From contig MHBI01000099.1 in the NCBI GenBank assembly GCA_001804815.1, forward strand, positions 1 to 64,000: DNA of 64,000 nucleotides. The letters are read 5' to 3'. Positions within the stretch are counted from its first letter, which is position 1. Every line of letters starts with the position of its first letter. Both the position numbers and the translations under genes were made by a program. The stretch is from Lentisphaerae bacterium GWF2_50_93. GTDB lineage: Bacteria; Verrucomicrobiota; Lentisphaeria; Victivallales; GWF2-50-93. Positions 35,467 through 44,371 of this stretch are shown one piece after another. The notes beneath the pieces were generated by a model, which did not search any database, was not told where the DNA came from, and saw only the letters and a list, made by a program, of their open reading frames with translations.

Positions 35467-35657
35467 TCAGTCCTTCATGAATTCGGCGGTTCCTCCGTTC
35501 AGGATCATGTCAATCTTGAAGCTTCCGTAGCCTTCATGGTTTTTCGGAGCCGTCATCTGGCTTGAGGTTGCGGTTGTATTTCCAGGATTGCCGATTTCGC
35601 AGTAAAATTAATACAGAAGAAAGCAAATGCGATGGTCAGGAAAATATTGGTTTTCAT
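35467..35657 (-). pseudogene. small secreted protein gene broken by a frameshift
   Basis: Read on the minus strand, the ATG at 35657 opens a signal peptide (MKTNIFLTIAFAFFCINFTA) but the frame stops after about 34 codons. A shift of one frame at about 35595 continues, with no stop, as GNPGNTTATSSQMTAPKNH and ends KIDMILNGGTAEFMKD before a TGA at 35467. The two halves together would be a 63-residue exported peptide. GAGG eight bases upstream acts as ribosome-binding site. It lies 65 bases after the stop of the large propeller protein gene. A sequencing error or programmed shift are alternatives to a true pseudogene. Confidence 0.6.
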
Positions 35658-35722
35658 GGTTTGAGCCTCGTGTCCTTTAAATTATTAGTTTTGTGAATCT
35701 TCTCCGAAAATCAACTTTTCTG

Positions 35723-38700
35723 TCAAGGCAATCTTACGGGAGTGAGCTGCTGTGAGTATTGAGTGCTGAGCGCCTTGCCATCCTTCATGCGGATTATTCG
35801 TATGCTTCCGTAGAGCGGGGATGCGAGGTCTGCGACTTTTTCCGTGCCTGACTTGATTTCCTCTTTTCCAGTTTTCTCGTTCTTGATTTCAGAACGGAAT
35901 TTCTTTTCAGCCTGTACGGTGAACTCGGGAAGCAGTTCGAGCGTGATGGCTGCTTCGATACGGTATCCGAGATTGATCCAGCGTTCGCTGACTCCCACTT
36001 TGATCTGCCTTGATTCCACCGGTGCGCCATTTCTGCTGAGCTTTGCCGTGCCGATGCGTCTGCCCTTGGAATCCTTGGCGGTCGACGACAGGAGCAGTGT
36101 GACCGCTTTTGACGGGTCGTTTGTTTTTGAAAGGGTGATCTCAACGCCATCGCCTTCTTCAAATGGCGTCGGGTCGGAAACGGTGGCGAATACGTTCAAG
36201 ATCCCCGCGTCGCGCCTCATGCTCACATCGCCTATGACTTCGCCTTTCTCCACGATGGACACACCGGGCACATTGGGATTCCATTCGGTGTATTCACCAT
36301 CGATCCCGATTCCTCTTGTGACATTGCCATACCAGTTTGAGTATGGGATCGTGATGGGCTGTTTTTCTCCAAACTGAGATGCTGTGCCGAGCTTGATGGT
36401 TCCGTTTAGACGGGTTGTCCTGCCGGGACCTGAAATTTCGATGATGCGGTCGTCACCGCTGGATACCGCGAAGAGTATTTTCTTTTCCGTTTTGGGATCC
36501 TTGATGAACAGTCCGGTGAAATTCTCGATGTTGATGACATTTCCGCCGACTTTTGGGTGAATCCCATTTTCATTGAGGAGGACATCTCCAAGGACGAATC
36601 CATCTTCGGTATAGCCGACGTAGTTGGCGGGTTCAATGTTATGCGCGAGAACGATGCCATCCACTATTCCGGCAATTCCTGATACGGTGGTGAAATCGCA
36701 CAGTCCCGGTATTGTGGAATGGCTGCCGGCGATCCATTCGGCCTTGCCGTCCTTGATCTTGATGAGACGGTTTTCGGTGGCGCGGTCCCAGAAGCTCATG
36801 TGGCGGTGGGGGCCTATGTTGCAGATGTAGTAGACGGAGCCGTCCTTCTCATAGGATACGAAATTGTAGCTGCCTCCTTTGCCCCAGTAGTTGGATTCAC
36901 CTTCCTTGACGTATGGCGTGAATGAGCTCCTCTGGTATTTCGGCGCGCCGCATCCGCTGGTATTTGCAGACGCCCACTTGCCAGTAAGCCCATGCAATGT
37001 GAGGTCGCGGTCGATCCAGGCGGTCTCCTCCGTGTCGGGATCGATGTATTTTTCCTCGTCCTGGATGAGCCCGTCGCCGTTCTGGTCGGCCCATGAAAAA
37101 TCATTCTGGGGTGTCTTGGAATTTTTGCCCGGATTCCGCGATATGAAGGCGCTGGGAATCCAGCGGTCGCCCTTCCAGATCCACAAGCCTGCTCCGAGGG
37201 GATTGGAGGCGCGGTTGCCCTTGGACATGCGGAAGAGATATTTGTTCCCGTTGGCCGCCTTGAATGCGATGACATGCCCGTAGCCGTTGTCGGCGACATC
37301 GGACATTGCAGGATTCCGGGTGACGCCATCGGCACCAAGTCCGAGATCCTGGATGGAGACGATTTTCCATGCGGCCGCCGGATCCATGGGGTTCTTCCTG
37401 TAGAGATCATAGTCTATCTTGGTTTCAACGAACTTGGCATTCCCCCCACAGTTGTAGAATACGCGCGACACGTCGTCGAGATCGGGGCCGAACGTATTGT
37501 AGGCGACAGGACCGTAGAAATCTTCGAGCCATTTGCCTTCCGGGTTCAGTTTGATGAAGCGTTTGGGCGGTGATGAAACTTCTGCGAGCCAGATGTTGCC
37601 GTCGACGCCGACTGTCATTGAAGTGATGTTGACGAAGGAGAGGGGATTGTATGGAATGGAATTGACGCCTCTTCCTCCTGCGATGCCGAATGCGGTGATG
37701 AGCTTTCCATCAGATGAGAATTTCCTGATCTGCTGGGAACTGCCAAGGTCGGACACGTAGAGGATTCCTCTTGCATCGGCGCATACGGCCTTTGGCGCTT
37801 CCAGCTTGTCGACGATGGCCCGGCCGGTCTTCTTGGCAATATCCCATGCGATGACTTGTTTGCCGCTGCAGATGAGGAGTGTCGTGTCATTCAACCGCGA
37901 CAGCCCTTGCGGCGCCGGGGATTTGCATCCTATGTCGTTTTCGACAGTGCCCGAACTCAGATCAACTGCGCCGATCCTGTTTTCTGCGGGGACGCTGAAA
38001 TAGGCTTTGCCTCCGACGATGGCGAGTCCATCGACGGCATTTCCGTCAGGAGGCAGTTCCAGCGCTGCACGGGCTGACGCGCCCTTGGCCGTCCCCATGG
38101 GAATATCTTTGCCTGTATCTGGATCGATGCGGACCAGGCTGCTTTTCGTTGAATCAGTATTTATAATGCATGCCATTCCGTCTCCTGCGGCGATGTGGCG
38201 GGCGGTCTTGAATCCCCCGGCGGAGCGTTTCCAAAGTGCGGCGCCGGTCTGCGGATTTATCTTCCTTATCGATGGCTGGCCTTCCTCGCATGCGTTCGCC
38301 ATGTAGATGCCTCCGGCGTCTGAAGCCACGGATTTCTGCGGGCCGTGCTGTCCGCCGATGGCGCCCAGGCCGTCCGGTGTGCGGTATGGAGGACGTCCGG
38401 AACTTCCGACGCTTCCCATGAAGTCGGCCTTCATGCCGTCGAACAGCAGGGCTTTCCACTGGTAGCTGCCGGCTGGCAACGGTTCCCCATAGCGGTCGCG
38501 TCCATCCCAGTGGATGACATGCCTGCCTGCCGTGAATTCTGTTGCCATGACAAGCTCCCGCAGGATCCAGCCATTATTGTCTGTGATGTTTACGCTGAGC
38601 CGGCCAGGCCTTGGAAGCTCAACTTCAATATCGGCGCCGCCTGCAGGTTTCCCGATCGCCAGTACAGGTCTGTCTGCGCTTATCGCAATGCTGTCCACGT

Positions 38701-39463
38701 ATCTTGCATCGCCCCATGTGTCAGGATAAAGCCTGGCTTCCGTGGGAAGATCCTCGATGGTCAGGCCCGGACCTTCTTTTGTAAAGAGCCAGATGGCGCC
38801 TGCATTCTGCGTTCCACCCGGATCCGAGAAGACTATTTGTGCGTCAAAGTTGAATTTTTCGGGGCGGTGCTTCCAGATGCCGAGGGCATTCCTCCATGGA
38901 AGGCATATTTCCATGCAATATCCTTTGCCGTCGTATTTCTTGAATGCGACCTGCGCGCCTTCCGCAGGGGCAACGTAGTCAAACCGGGCTTCGCCCACAG
39001 GAGATTTGAAGGTATACGGTTTTTTATTTCCGGATTTCGGACGGTACACATAGACTTCATTCTTGTCGTTGCGGAGGCAGGCGGCCACCCGCTGTTCATC
39101 GCCATCCTGTGTCTTGAAATAAAATGCGACAGTATCGCCGCCTTTGAACATCTCCTCCGGCGCGGTGGCTGCGTTTTTCAGGGGACTTGGATCTTCAACC
39201 TCCACAAATGCGTAGAAATTATTATAGTCGGCGGCGAAGCGCATCTGGGCTTTGCCATCCTTCGATGACAGGAGCGCTGTCGCCGGGATCTGCCAGTCCT
39301 TAGAATCTCCGTCAATGACAAGCTGCCCTTTGAGGTTGAATACCTGGGCATCCTTCTGGGAAGGAACTGATGCCCCTTTTTTTTCCTGTCCGGGAACTGA
39401 GGCCTGGATGCAGATGCAAAGCAGCACAGGCAGAAGATGTTTGAAGCGCAGTAATGGGATCAT
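35723..39463 (-). CDS. giant secreted CBM9/FlgD-Ig/beta-propeller protein
   Basis: 1246 residues. Signal peptide to about residue 25. Order of parts: a CBM9/DOMON-like sandwich (about 40-250, VIDGDSKDWQ and QVAFKKYDGKGYCMEICLPW), a FlgD-like Ig module (HVIHWDGRDRYGEPLPAGSY), a PQQ/NHL-type beta propeller (about 365-800), an EF-hand-like calcium loop (DQNGDGLIQDEE), more propeller strands, and a second CBM9-like domain at the C terminus (DGEYTEW...GDGVEITLS). It would bind carbohydrate outside the cell; no catalytic site is evident, although polysaccharide lyases with propellers exist. It is followed on the same strand by a broken small secreted gene and an SGNH esterase. Paralogous to the next gene upstream. 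AAGGA precedes the start, itself preceded by a strong hairpin at 39482-39527. Confidence 0.75.
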   Translation of the reverse strand: MIPLLRFKHLLPVLLCICIQASVPGQEKKGASVPSQKDAQVFNLKGQLVIDGDSKDWQIPATALLSSKDGKAQMRFAADYNNFYAFVEVEDPSPLKNAATAPEEMFKGGDTVAFYFKTQDGDEQRVAACLRNDKNEVYVYRPKSGNKKPYTFKSPVGEARFDYVAPAEGAQVAFKKYDGKGYCMEICLPWRNALGIWKHRPEKFNFDAQIVFSDPGGTQNAGAIWLFTKEGPGLTIEDLPTEARLYPDTWGDARYVDSIAISADRPVLAIGKPAGGADIEVELPRPGRLSVNITDNNGWILRELVMATEFTAGRHVIHWDGRDRYGEPLPAGSYQWKALLFDGMKADFMGSVGSSGRPPYRTPDGLGAIGGQHGPQKSVASDAGGIYMANACEEGQPSIRKINPQTGAALWKRSAGGFKTARHIAAGDGMACIINTDSTKSSLVRIDPDTGKDIPMGTAKGASARAALELPPDGNAVDGLAIVGGKAYFSVPAENRIGAVDLSSGTVENDIGCKSPAPQGLSRLNDTTLLICSGKQVIAWDIAKKTGRAIVDKLEAPKAVCADARGILYVSDLGSSQQIRKFSSDGKLITAFGIAGGRGVNSIPYNPLSFVNITSMTVGVDGNIWLAEVSSPPKRFIKLNPEGKWLEDFYGPVAYNTFGPDLDDVSRVFYNCGGNAKFVETKIDYDLYRKNPMDPAAAWKIVSIQDLGLGADGVTRNPAMSDVADNGYGHVIAFKAANGNKYLFRMSKGNRASNPLGAGLWIWKGDRWIPSAFISRNPGKNSKTPQNDFSWADQNGDGLIQDEEKYIDPDTEETAWIDRDLTLHGLTGKWASANTSGCGAPKYQRSSFTPYVKEGESNYWGKGGSYNFVSYEKDGSVYYICNIGPHRHMSFWDRATENRLIKIKDGKAEWIAGSHSTIPGLCDFTTVSGIAGIVDGIVLAHNIEPANYVGYTEDGFVLGDVLLNENGIHPKVGGNVINIENFTGLFIKDPKTEKKILFAVSSGDDRIIEISGPGRTTRLNGTIKLGTASQFGEKQPITIPYSNWYGNVTRGIGIDGEYTEWNPNVPGVSIVEKGEVIGDVSMRRDAGILNVFATVSDPTPFEEGDGVEITLSKTNDPSKAVTLLLSSTAKDSKGRRIGTAKLSRNGAPVESRQIKVGVSERWINLGYRIEAAITLELLPEFTVQAEKKFRSEIKNEKTGKEEIKSGTEKVADLASPLYGSIRIIRMKDGKALSTQYSQQLTPVRLP

Positions 39464-39481
39464 ATGTCAAAATCCTTTCAC

Positions 39482-39527
39482 TTGGTACGGATTAAGTAAA
39501 CTATTCCGCTTACTTAATCCGTACCAA
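39482..39527 (-). promoter_or_regulatory. 18-bp perfect inverted repeat just upstream of the propeller gene
   Basis: Arms TTGGTACGGATTAAGTAA and its exact complement, with a 10-base loop, end 19 bases before the start codon at 39463. In the minus-strand transcript it forms a stable hairpin directly before the AAAGGA ribosome-binding site. It has no T run and no GTAG end, so it differs from both terminators and the local REPs. A regulatory hairpin, processing site or double operator is possible. Confidence 0.6.
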
Positions 39528-39576
39528 AAATAAAATGCAAAGTTGCTAATAGTTCCACGATTGAATCGACGAAAAG

Positions 39577-39656
39577 GTAGGGCGCTCTCTCCGAGAGCGC
39601 CGCGGACGGCTTCCCGATGCCTTTCAGGATCGGGATAAACTCGAGCCGTCCCTGCC
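39577..39656. repeat. REPIN-like element between the two propeller genes
   Basis: GTAGGGCGCTCTC-TCC-GAGAGCGCC, then a longer hairpin with GGACGGCTTCCCGATGCC arms and their partial complement, ending CCCTGCC. Confidence 0.65.
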
Positions 39657-39695
39657 TGCCAATTTTCAATTGGCGAGATGTCAATATATGCGGCC

Positions 39696-42600
39696 TTAGA
39701 AATTGAACACGCCCCAGTTGGCGGGTTCCATCTTCAGCTCGAACACTTCGTCCGCGACAAGTCCGGTCTTCTGGTTGTTCCAGTATGAACGCAGAACCGT
39801 GTCCTGCCCGGCGCTGTCGCCATGCGTGACACCAATATCCCCTTGAAGCTTGAGACCGTTCTTGGGATTCAGTCCAAGGCTCTTGAGGGGAATTACGGCC
39901 TCGACGATGTATTGCTTTTTCTTTGCGTCGGCCTTCACCTCGATCTTTGCGTCTTCGAGCACCTTGACGCTCTGCATCTCATATCCTTCGCGGACTACGC
40001 CGGAGAAGAACTTGCGCGGCTGCTTGTCTTCTGCAATCCTGCGGAAAACAACTGCCGTTGGCTTGCCCTGGAGGTTGCCGATGGAAAGACGCAGATCTCC
40101 GAGAACCGCCTCGTTGCGTTTCGGTTCGGCCTTGGGATCGGTGCCGATCTGGAAGTCGACAGTGTCTCCCATGGCATACATCTGGGCAGGATCGCTGGCG
40201 CCGTTCACCCATGGCGTGTCGTCGCCGACCTGCCATCCAAGATAAAGGTTGTTGTCGTCGTAGGAGATGGCGGCCTCGACCTTGGCTGCCTTGTTTTTTT
40301 CAAATTTCAACGTGTCAATCCCGGAAAAATCCTTGCGCATGTCACCTGTGAAGCTGACGGTCTGCTTTTTCACAGTGCATATTCCGGTGCCGATGCTTGC
40401 CTGAAGCAGTTTCTCGCGGAAGCCCTTTGCCAGCGCGATGTCGGAGTCCTTGACTTCAAGTCCGCCGCCCTTGATCTTCCTGACGGTTTCAAGTCCGGCG
40501 ACTTTGAGATTGATGTAGGCTGTCTTTCCCGCCTGGAGATAGAGCTGCCCTTCCTTGGTCACGGCTATCGAACCGCCGAAATCCTCGGCGCCCATTCCGG
40601 GAGGACAGTTGTCCATGATGGCGCCTGGTACAGCGCTTTCGGGCCATTTGATTTTCATGGGATCCGCTTCAAACAGCCTGCTCAGGTAGAACCCATCGCC
40701 GGTCATGATATGCCATTCGCCCTTGTCGGTGCCGACGACGAAGATGTCGCCGATGGGATCTGGGAGCCTGCCGGTTCCGACGATATCGTAGGCACCGCGG
40801 ATCATTCCAGTTGTCTGCGGAGGCGCCCTATGTCCTCCATGGACCCCGACATAGTTGTTGGGATAGCTCCATTTAAGTTTTCCGGACTCTATGTCGTAGC
40901 ATACGAAATCGCTGTTGTTCTTGCCGTAATGGCCATTATAGACAACAAGTCTGCCGTCCTGTGAACCGCAGCTGCGCTGCGAGCCCATGCCGCCACGGTT
41001 GCGGACGTCTTCCGGAGCAGGCATGAGTTTTTCCTGGGCCAGATCATAGATTGGCGCACCGCACTTTGTCCAGGAGGTCGGGGCAATGCGGTAGACTCCG
41101 CCATAGAAAATCATGCTTTGGGTCATCGGCATGTACCAGCCTGTGATCCATCCGCCCAATGCAACATTATATTCCTTGACTTCCTCGGACTGCTCCTGCT
41201 GGTCGTCGTTGGCATCAGACCATATGCGTGCCCCGGTGATATTCCCTACAAGCCATCCCTTTTCATTTTTCTTGTCGCTGAGTGCTTCGAGGCGGGCGCG
41301 CAGCTTGTACGATCCCGGTGCGATGCGTTCATATATCGAGACGGGATTGTATCCGTGGATCCAGCCCTCCGCAACAGCGACGTACTGCCGGCCTTCAGGA
41401 CTGAGGCCGATACGGCTGTTCGCCATCTCCTTGCGGTGGAAGACGCCGATGCATGCCGCTTTTCCGGTCTCCTTGTCCAGACGCCATTCACATCCGCTAC
41501 CAACCATTACCATCGGATCCAGCGATGATATAGCCCCTCCGGTCGCGCCATAGGGCGTGGGACCGAAAAATTCATTGATGAAAGCGCCGCTCTGGCTGTC
41601 CCAGCAGGAAATCCGTTTGGGATGGTCATCTTTTTCAGCAACCCAGAGTTTTCCTTTGGAATCGACTTTCAATGCGGTGATGAAACGCATGCCGCTCGGA
41701 TCCCAGGGGCCAAGGAGCGGACGGCCGCCCTTTTTGCCGATGCTGCGGATAAGCTTTCCGTCCTGTCCGAAAACCTGTACCTGGTTGTCGGGATCAAGGA
41801 GCCCGACATATATTTCGCCATCCTTGCCGATTGCAAGGCCACGGGCGTTTTCCAGACCTGAAACAACAGGTTCAGTTTTTCCGTCCTCCTTCAGGCGCAA
41901 AACCTGTTTGCCGGCGGAAATTACATATACGGCGCCATCAGCTGCAGCTTCCAGATCAGCCGGTTCGGCGATGGCGATTGTATTAAGTTCTTTTCCGGTC
42001 TCTGCATCAAGGACACGGATGTTCTGCCCCTGGCTCAGATAGAGTTTCCCTTTTGCAAAATCAAGCCCGAGCATGCCTTCGCTGATCGGCAGCACAGCCG
42101 TATCCTGTCCTTTCCAGGAACTGTAATCCCCTTTTTTCGCATCAATGCGGTATAACGCTTTTTCATGGCCGTCATTGACATATACAATCCCATTTCCCTC
42201 GGCTATATGGATTGCGCCCCCGAACCCGCCGTGCTTGTGGCGCCACTTCACTTTTCCATCAAGATCCGTGCAGACCACCGCCTTGCCGGCCTCGGAACCG
42301 TTCCAGCCCAGGAACATCTGCTTGCCATCAGTAGCGACTGAACTCGGTTTCCCGTGATCGCCGCCCCAGTTGCCTCCGGGCGAATCAAAAGGGGTTTTTC
42401 CGGAGTTGTCGGCCCAGCCGACCAGGCGCAGGCCAAGTCCGCCATGATGGATGGCCTCCCATGTATATGCACCCGGCTGGACCACTTCTCCTGGCTGGAA
42501 ATGGCTCATGTTGGTCAGGCCGTCCCAGAGGATTTCATGCTTGCCTGCGGTCATGAAGTTGGCGGTCAGCAGCTGGCGCGCCACAAGTCCCTCGGAATTT

Positions 42601-43523
42601 TTGATGTTCAAGGAAACGAAACCGTCTTCCGGCATATCAAGATTGATCTTTGCAAACCCTTCCATCTTCTTTGCTTCGAAGAGGGTGGCCCAGTCGACCG
42701 AGGGTTTGCCGTCTTTCATTGCAACGTCGAATTCGCGCCTGTCCGCCATGATCAGCTTCTGCGGTTCCACTTTGCCATTGGCTGTGAAAGTCCCGAACCC
42801 CCAGCAGGTGAACGCCTGGAAGGTGAACACCCTGTCCGGTGTGACGCCTGGACGGAAAACATCCTTCATCGTAATGCGGAAATTGCTGCTGGTGTTGAAA
42901 TTGGCTTCCACTGAAAAAACAATCTGCCCATCGGCCTTCGGAGTTATCCCCCCGGCGACAAGTGTCTTCCAGGGCAGGGCCAGCTCCTGCACATATCCCT
43001 TGCCGTCGGCATTCTTTAAAAAGGCCTGCTGGGCACCCAGGGTTTTGGCATCCTTTTGTTTTTCAAGAGTTTTCTTGGGGAAATCCAGATCAATGACATC
43101 CTTTCCGTCGCGGTCGCTCCAGGCTGTGACCCAGCAGATCGGCGGAGGATTCTTCTCTTCCGGTTTTGCAATTATTCGCAGCTGGAGGGAATCCCCCCGC
43201 CACGCATGGTCGCCTGAAACCGATCCGGGATTGCTCATGGGAGTCTCATCAATCCACCGGGCCAGTACATAAAGATTGTCGGCATCGTACATGGCATGGA
43301 TCCACACACCCATCTTGTCCCGCAGGTTCTCCACGTCGGAGCAGGTGAAGATGCCGCCGGACAGATCCCAGTCGTCAAATTTTCCGTCGATGACGACATT
43401 TCCGGGTTTTGGCAGGATCCTGATGTTGATGTTCTCCGTCTCGGTTGCGTTAAGACTCCCGAAAGACATCGAGAAGAACGACAGCGCCACGAACAATCTT
43501 GTGAAGTTGCTTTTTCCAATCAT
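39696..43523 (-). CDS. giant secreted CBM9/FlgD-Ig/beta-propeller protein (paralogue)
   Basis: 1275 residues with a signal peptide (MIGKSNFTRLFVALSFFSMSFG). Same layout as the next gene downstream: N-terminal CBM9 (VIDGKFDDWDLSG ... YVQELALPWKTL), FlgD-like Ig (HEILWDGLTNMSHF), propeller with repeated KGKLYLSQGQ / DGEIYVGLLD strands, an Asp-rich DANDDQQEQSEE loop, a PQQ-like segment with VVYNGHYGKNNSDFVCYD, and a C-terminal CBM9 (KVEAAISYDDNNLYLGWQ, YIVEAVIPLKSLGL). The ATG at 43523 has AAGGAA eight bases upstream. It begins 28 bases after the pseudopilin stop. Two such proteins side by side suggest capture of one polysaccharide by non-identical binders; this is inference. Confidence 0.75.
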   Translation of the reverse strand: MIGKSNFTRLFVALSFFSMSFGSLNATETENINIRILPKPGNVVIDGKFDDWDLSGGIFTCSDVENLRDKMGVWIHAMYDADNLYVLARWIDETPMSNPGSVSGDHAWRGDSLQLRIIAKPEEKNPPPICWVTAWSDRDGKDVIDLDFPKKTLEKQKDAKTLGAQQAFLKNADGKGYVQELALPWKTLVAGGITPKADGQIVFSVEANFNTSSNFRITMKDVFRPGVTPDRVFTFQAFTCWGFGTFTANGKVEPQKLIMADRREFDVAMKDGKPSVDWATLFEAKKMEGFAKINLDMPEDGFVSLNIKNSEGLVARQLLTANFMTAGKHEILWDGLTNMSHFQPGEVVQPGAYTWEAIHHGGLGLRLVGWADNSGKTPFDSPGGNWGGDHGKPSSVATDGKQMFLGWNGSEAGKAVVCTDLDGKVKWRHKHGGFGGAIHIAEGNGIVYVNDGHEKALYRIDAKKGDYSSWKGQDTAVLPISEGMLGLDFAKGKLYLSQGQNIRVLDAETGKELNTIAIAEPADLEAAADGAVYVISAGKQVLRLKEDGKTEPVVSGLENARGLAIGKDGEIYVGLLDPDNQVQVFGQDGKLIRSIGKKGGRPLLGPWDPSGMRFITALKVDSKGKLWVAEKDDHPKRISCWDSQSGAFINEFFGPTPYGATGGAISSLDPMVMVGSGCEWRLDKETGKAACIGVFHRKEMANSRIGLSPEGRQYVAVAEGWIHGYNPVSIYERIAPGSYKLRARLEALSDKKNEKGWLVGNITGARIWSDANDDQQEQSEEVKEYNVALGGWITGWYMPMTQSMIFYGGVYRIAPTSWTKCGAPIYDLAQEKLMPAPEDVRNRGGMGSQRSCGSQDGRLVVYNGHYGKNNSDFVCYDIESGKLKWSYPNNYVGVHGGHRAPPQTTGMIRGAYDIVGTGRLPDPIGDIFVVGTDKGEWHIMTGDGFYLSRLFEADPMKIKWPESAVPGAIMDNCPPGMGAEDFGGSIAVTKEGQLYLQAGKTAYINLKVAGLETVRKIKGGGLEVKDSDIALAKGFREKLLQASIGTGICTVKKQTVSFTGDMRKDFSGIDTLKFEKNKAAKVEAAISYDDNNLYLGWQVGDDTPWVNGASDPAQMYAMGDTVDFQIGTDPKAEPKRNEAVLGDLRLSIGNLQGKPTAVVFRRIAEDKQPRKFFSGVVREGYEMQSVKVLEDAKIEVKADAKKKQYIVEAVIPLKSLGLNPKNGLKLQGDIGVTHGDSAGQDTVLRSYWNNQKTGLVADEVFELKMEPANWGVFNF

Positions 43524-43551
43524 AATTATATTCCTTATATAAATGTTTAGA

Positions 43552-44259
43552 TTACCGCCAGCCATATAAACTTCCACCTGCATAAGCCCAGTTCAGGTCA
43601 TCATTTGTCCGCCATAGAACCCTGCCGCTGAGACAGAGCGAGTTGCTTCCATATGGTTTTGCCAGAGGATTGTTCTTAGGGGCATGGTTCGCCCAGGGAT
43701 GGATTCCATCTGTCCATCCTTCGGGAAGTGTGCCATTGTCAGTGATGATGACAATTTCGTCAGGGCCTCTGGACGTAGTAAATCCACGACCGTCGATATA
43801 AACGTCATAACCGTCGGCCCAGACGTCCGGATTTCCGTCCGGATTGTTGTCCGGGGTCGTTATACTGTTTCCGTCTACGTCAAGAGAACTGCCCCATCCG
43901 ATATTCCACCACCATGTGCTGGCATAATGAGATTCGCTCCATCTATAGCCCAGGGCCACAGGACAGCCCCAGATGCCGTCAGGTCTGCCGGTAATATTTA
44001 TATAGGTGGGTGATAAGCGATCCCTGACGGTGAAATGGTCCCTCTGCCGCATGTCGTTCGCGCCGGGAAGACGGGAGTTGAAGTCGCTGGAATACAGGTT
44101 TACAGCAAGTCCGACCTGTCTCATGTTCGATCTTTCGACGGTGAGTTTCGCCTGGGTCTTGGCGTTCTGCAGCGCGGGGAGAAGCATCGCCGCAAGAAGT
44201 GCGATGATCGCAATGACCACGAGCAGTTCGATTAAGGTAAATGACCGCATTGCTTTCAT
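43552..44259 (-). CDS. pseudopilin-like protein
   Basis: 235 residues. Very short leader MKAMRS, then FTLIELLVVIAIIALLAAMLLPAL, the prepilin helix with Glu+5, followed by a helical NAKTQAKLTVERSNMRQVGLAVNLY segment and a globular C-terminal part rich in Gly, Trp and Asp (WWWNIGWGSSLDVDG). No clear H-x9-DG motif, unlike the pseudopilin at 28095. It sits between a GntR-type regulator and the two giant propeller genes with tight spacing to the latter, repeating the regulator-pseudopilin-glycan protein order seen at 24-30 kb. Confidence 0.9.
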   Translation of the reverse strand: MKAMRSFTLIELLVVIAIIALLAAMLLPALQNAKTQAKLTVERSNMRQVGLAVNLYSSDFNSRLPGANDMRQRDHFTVRDRLSPTYINITGRPDGIWGCPVALGYRWSESHYASTWWWNIGWGSSLDVDGNSITTPDNNPDGNPDVWADGYDVYIDGRGFTTSRGPDEIVIITDNGTLPEGWTDGIHPWANHAPKNNPLAKPYGSNSLCLSGRVLWRTNDDLNWAYAGGSLYGWR

Positions 44260-44371
44260 TTTATTCTGCCTTCAGCAACAATATACATAAAGATAAACAA
44301 TAAGTATGTTGTTAGAATTATACTGTTGTCTGCCGCTGGTGTCAAGTGTCAGTATTATGATTCTTCAAGAT

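Noticed and set aside
38345..39268. 307-codon plus-strand open frame
   Set aside because: Antisense to the CBM9 part of the propeller protein gene; no recognised motif.
39822..40964. 380-codon plus-strand open frame
   Set aside because: Antisense to the second propeller gene; composition follows from the codon use of the true gene.
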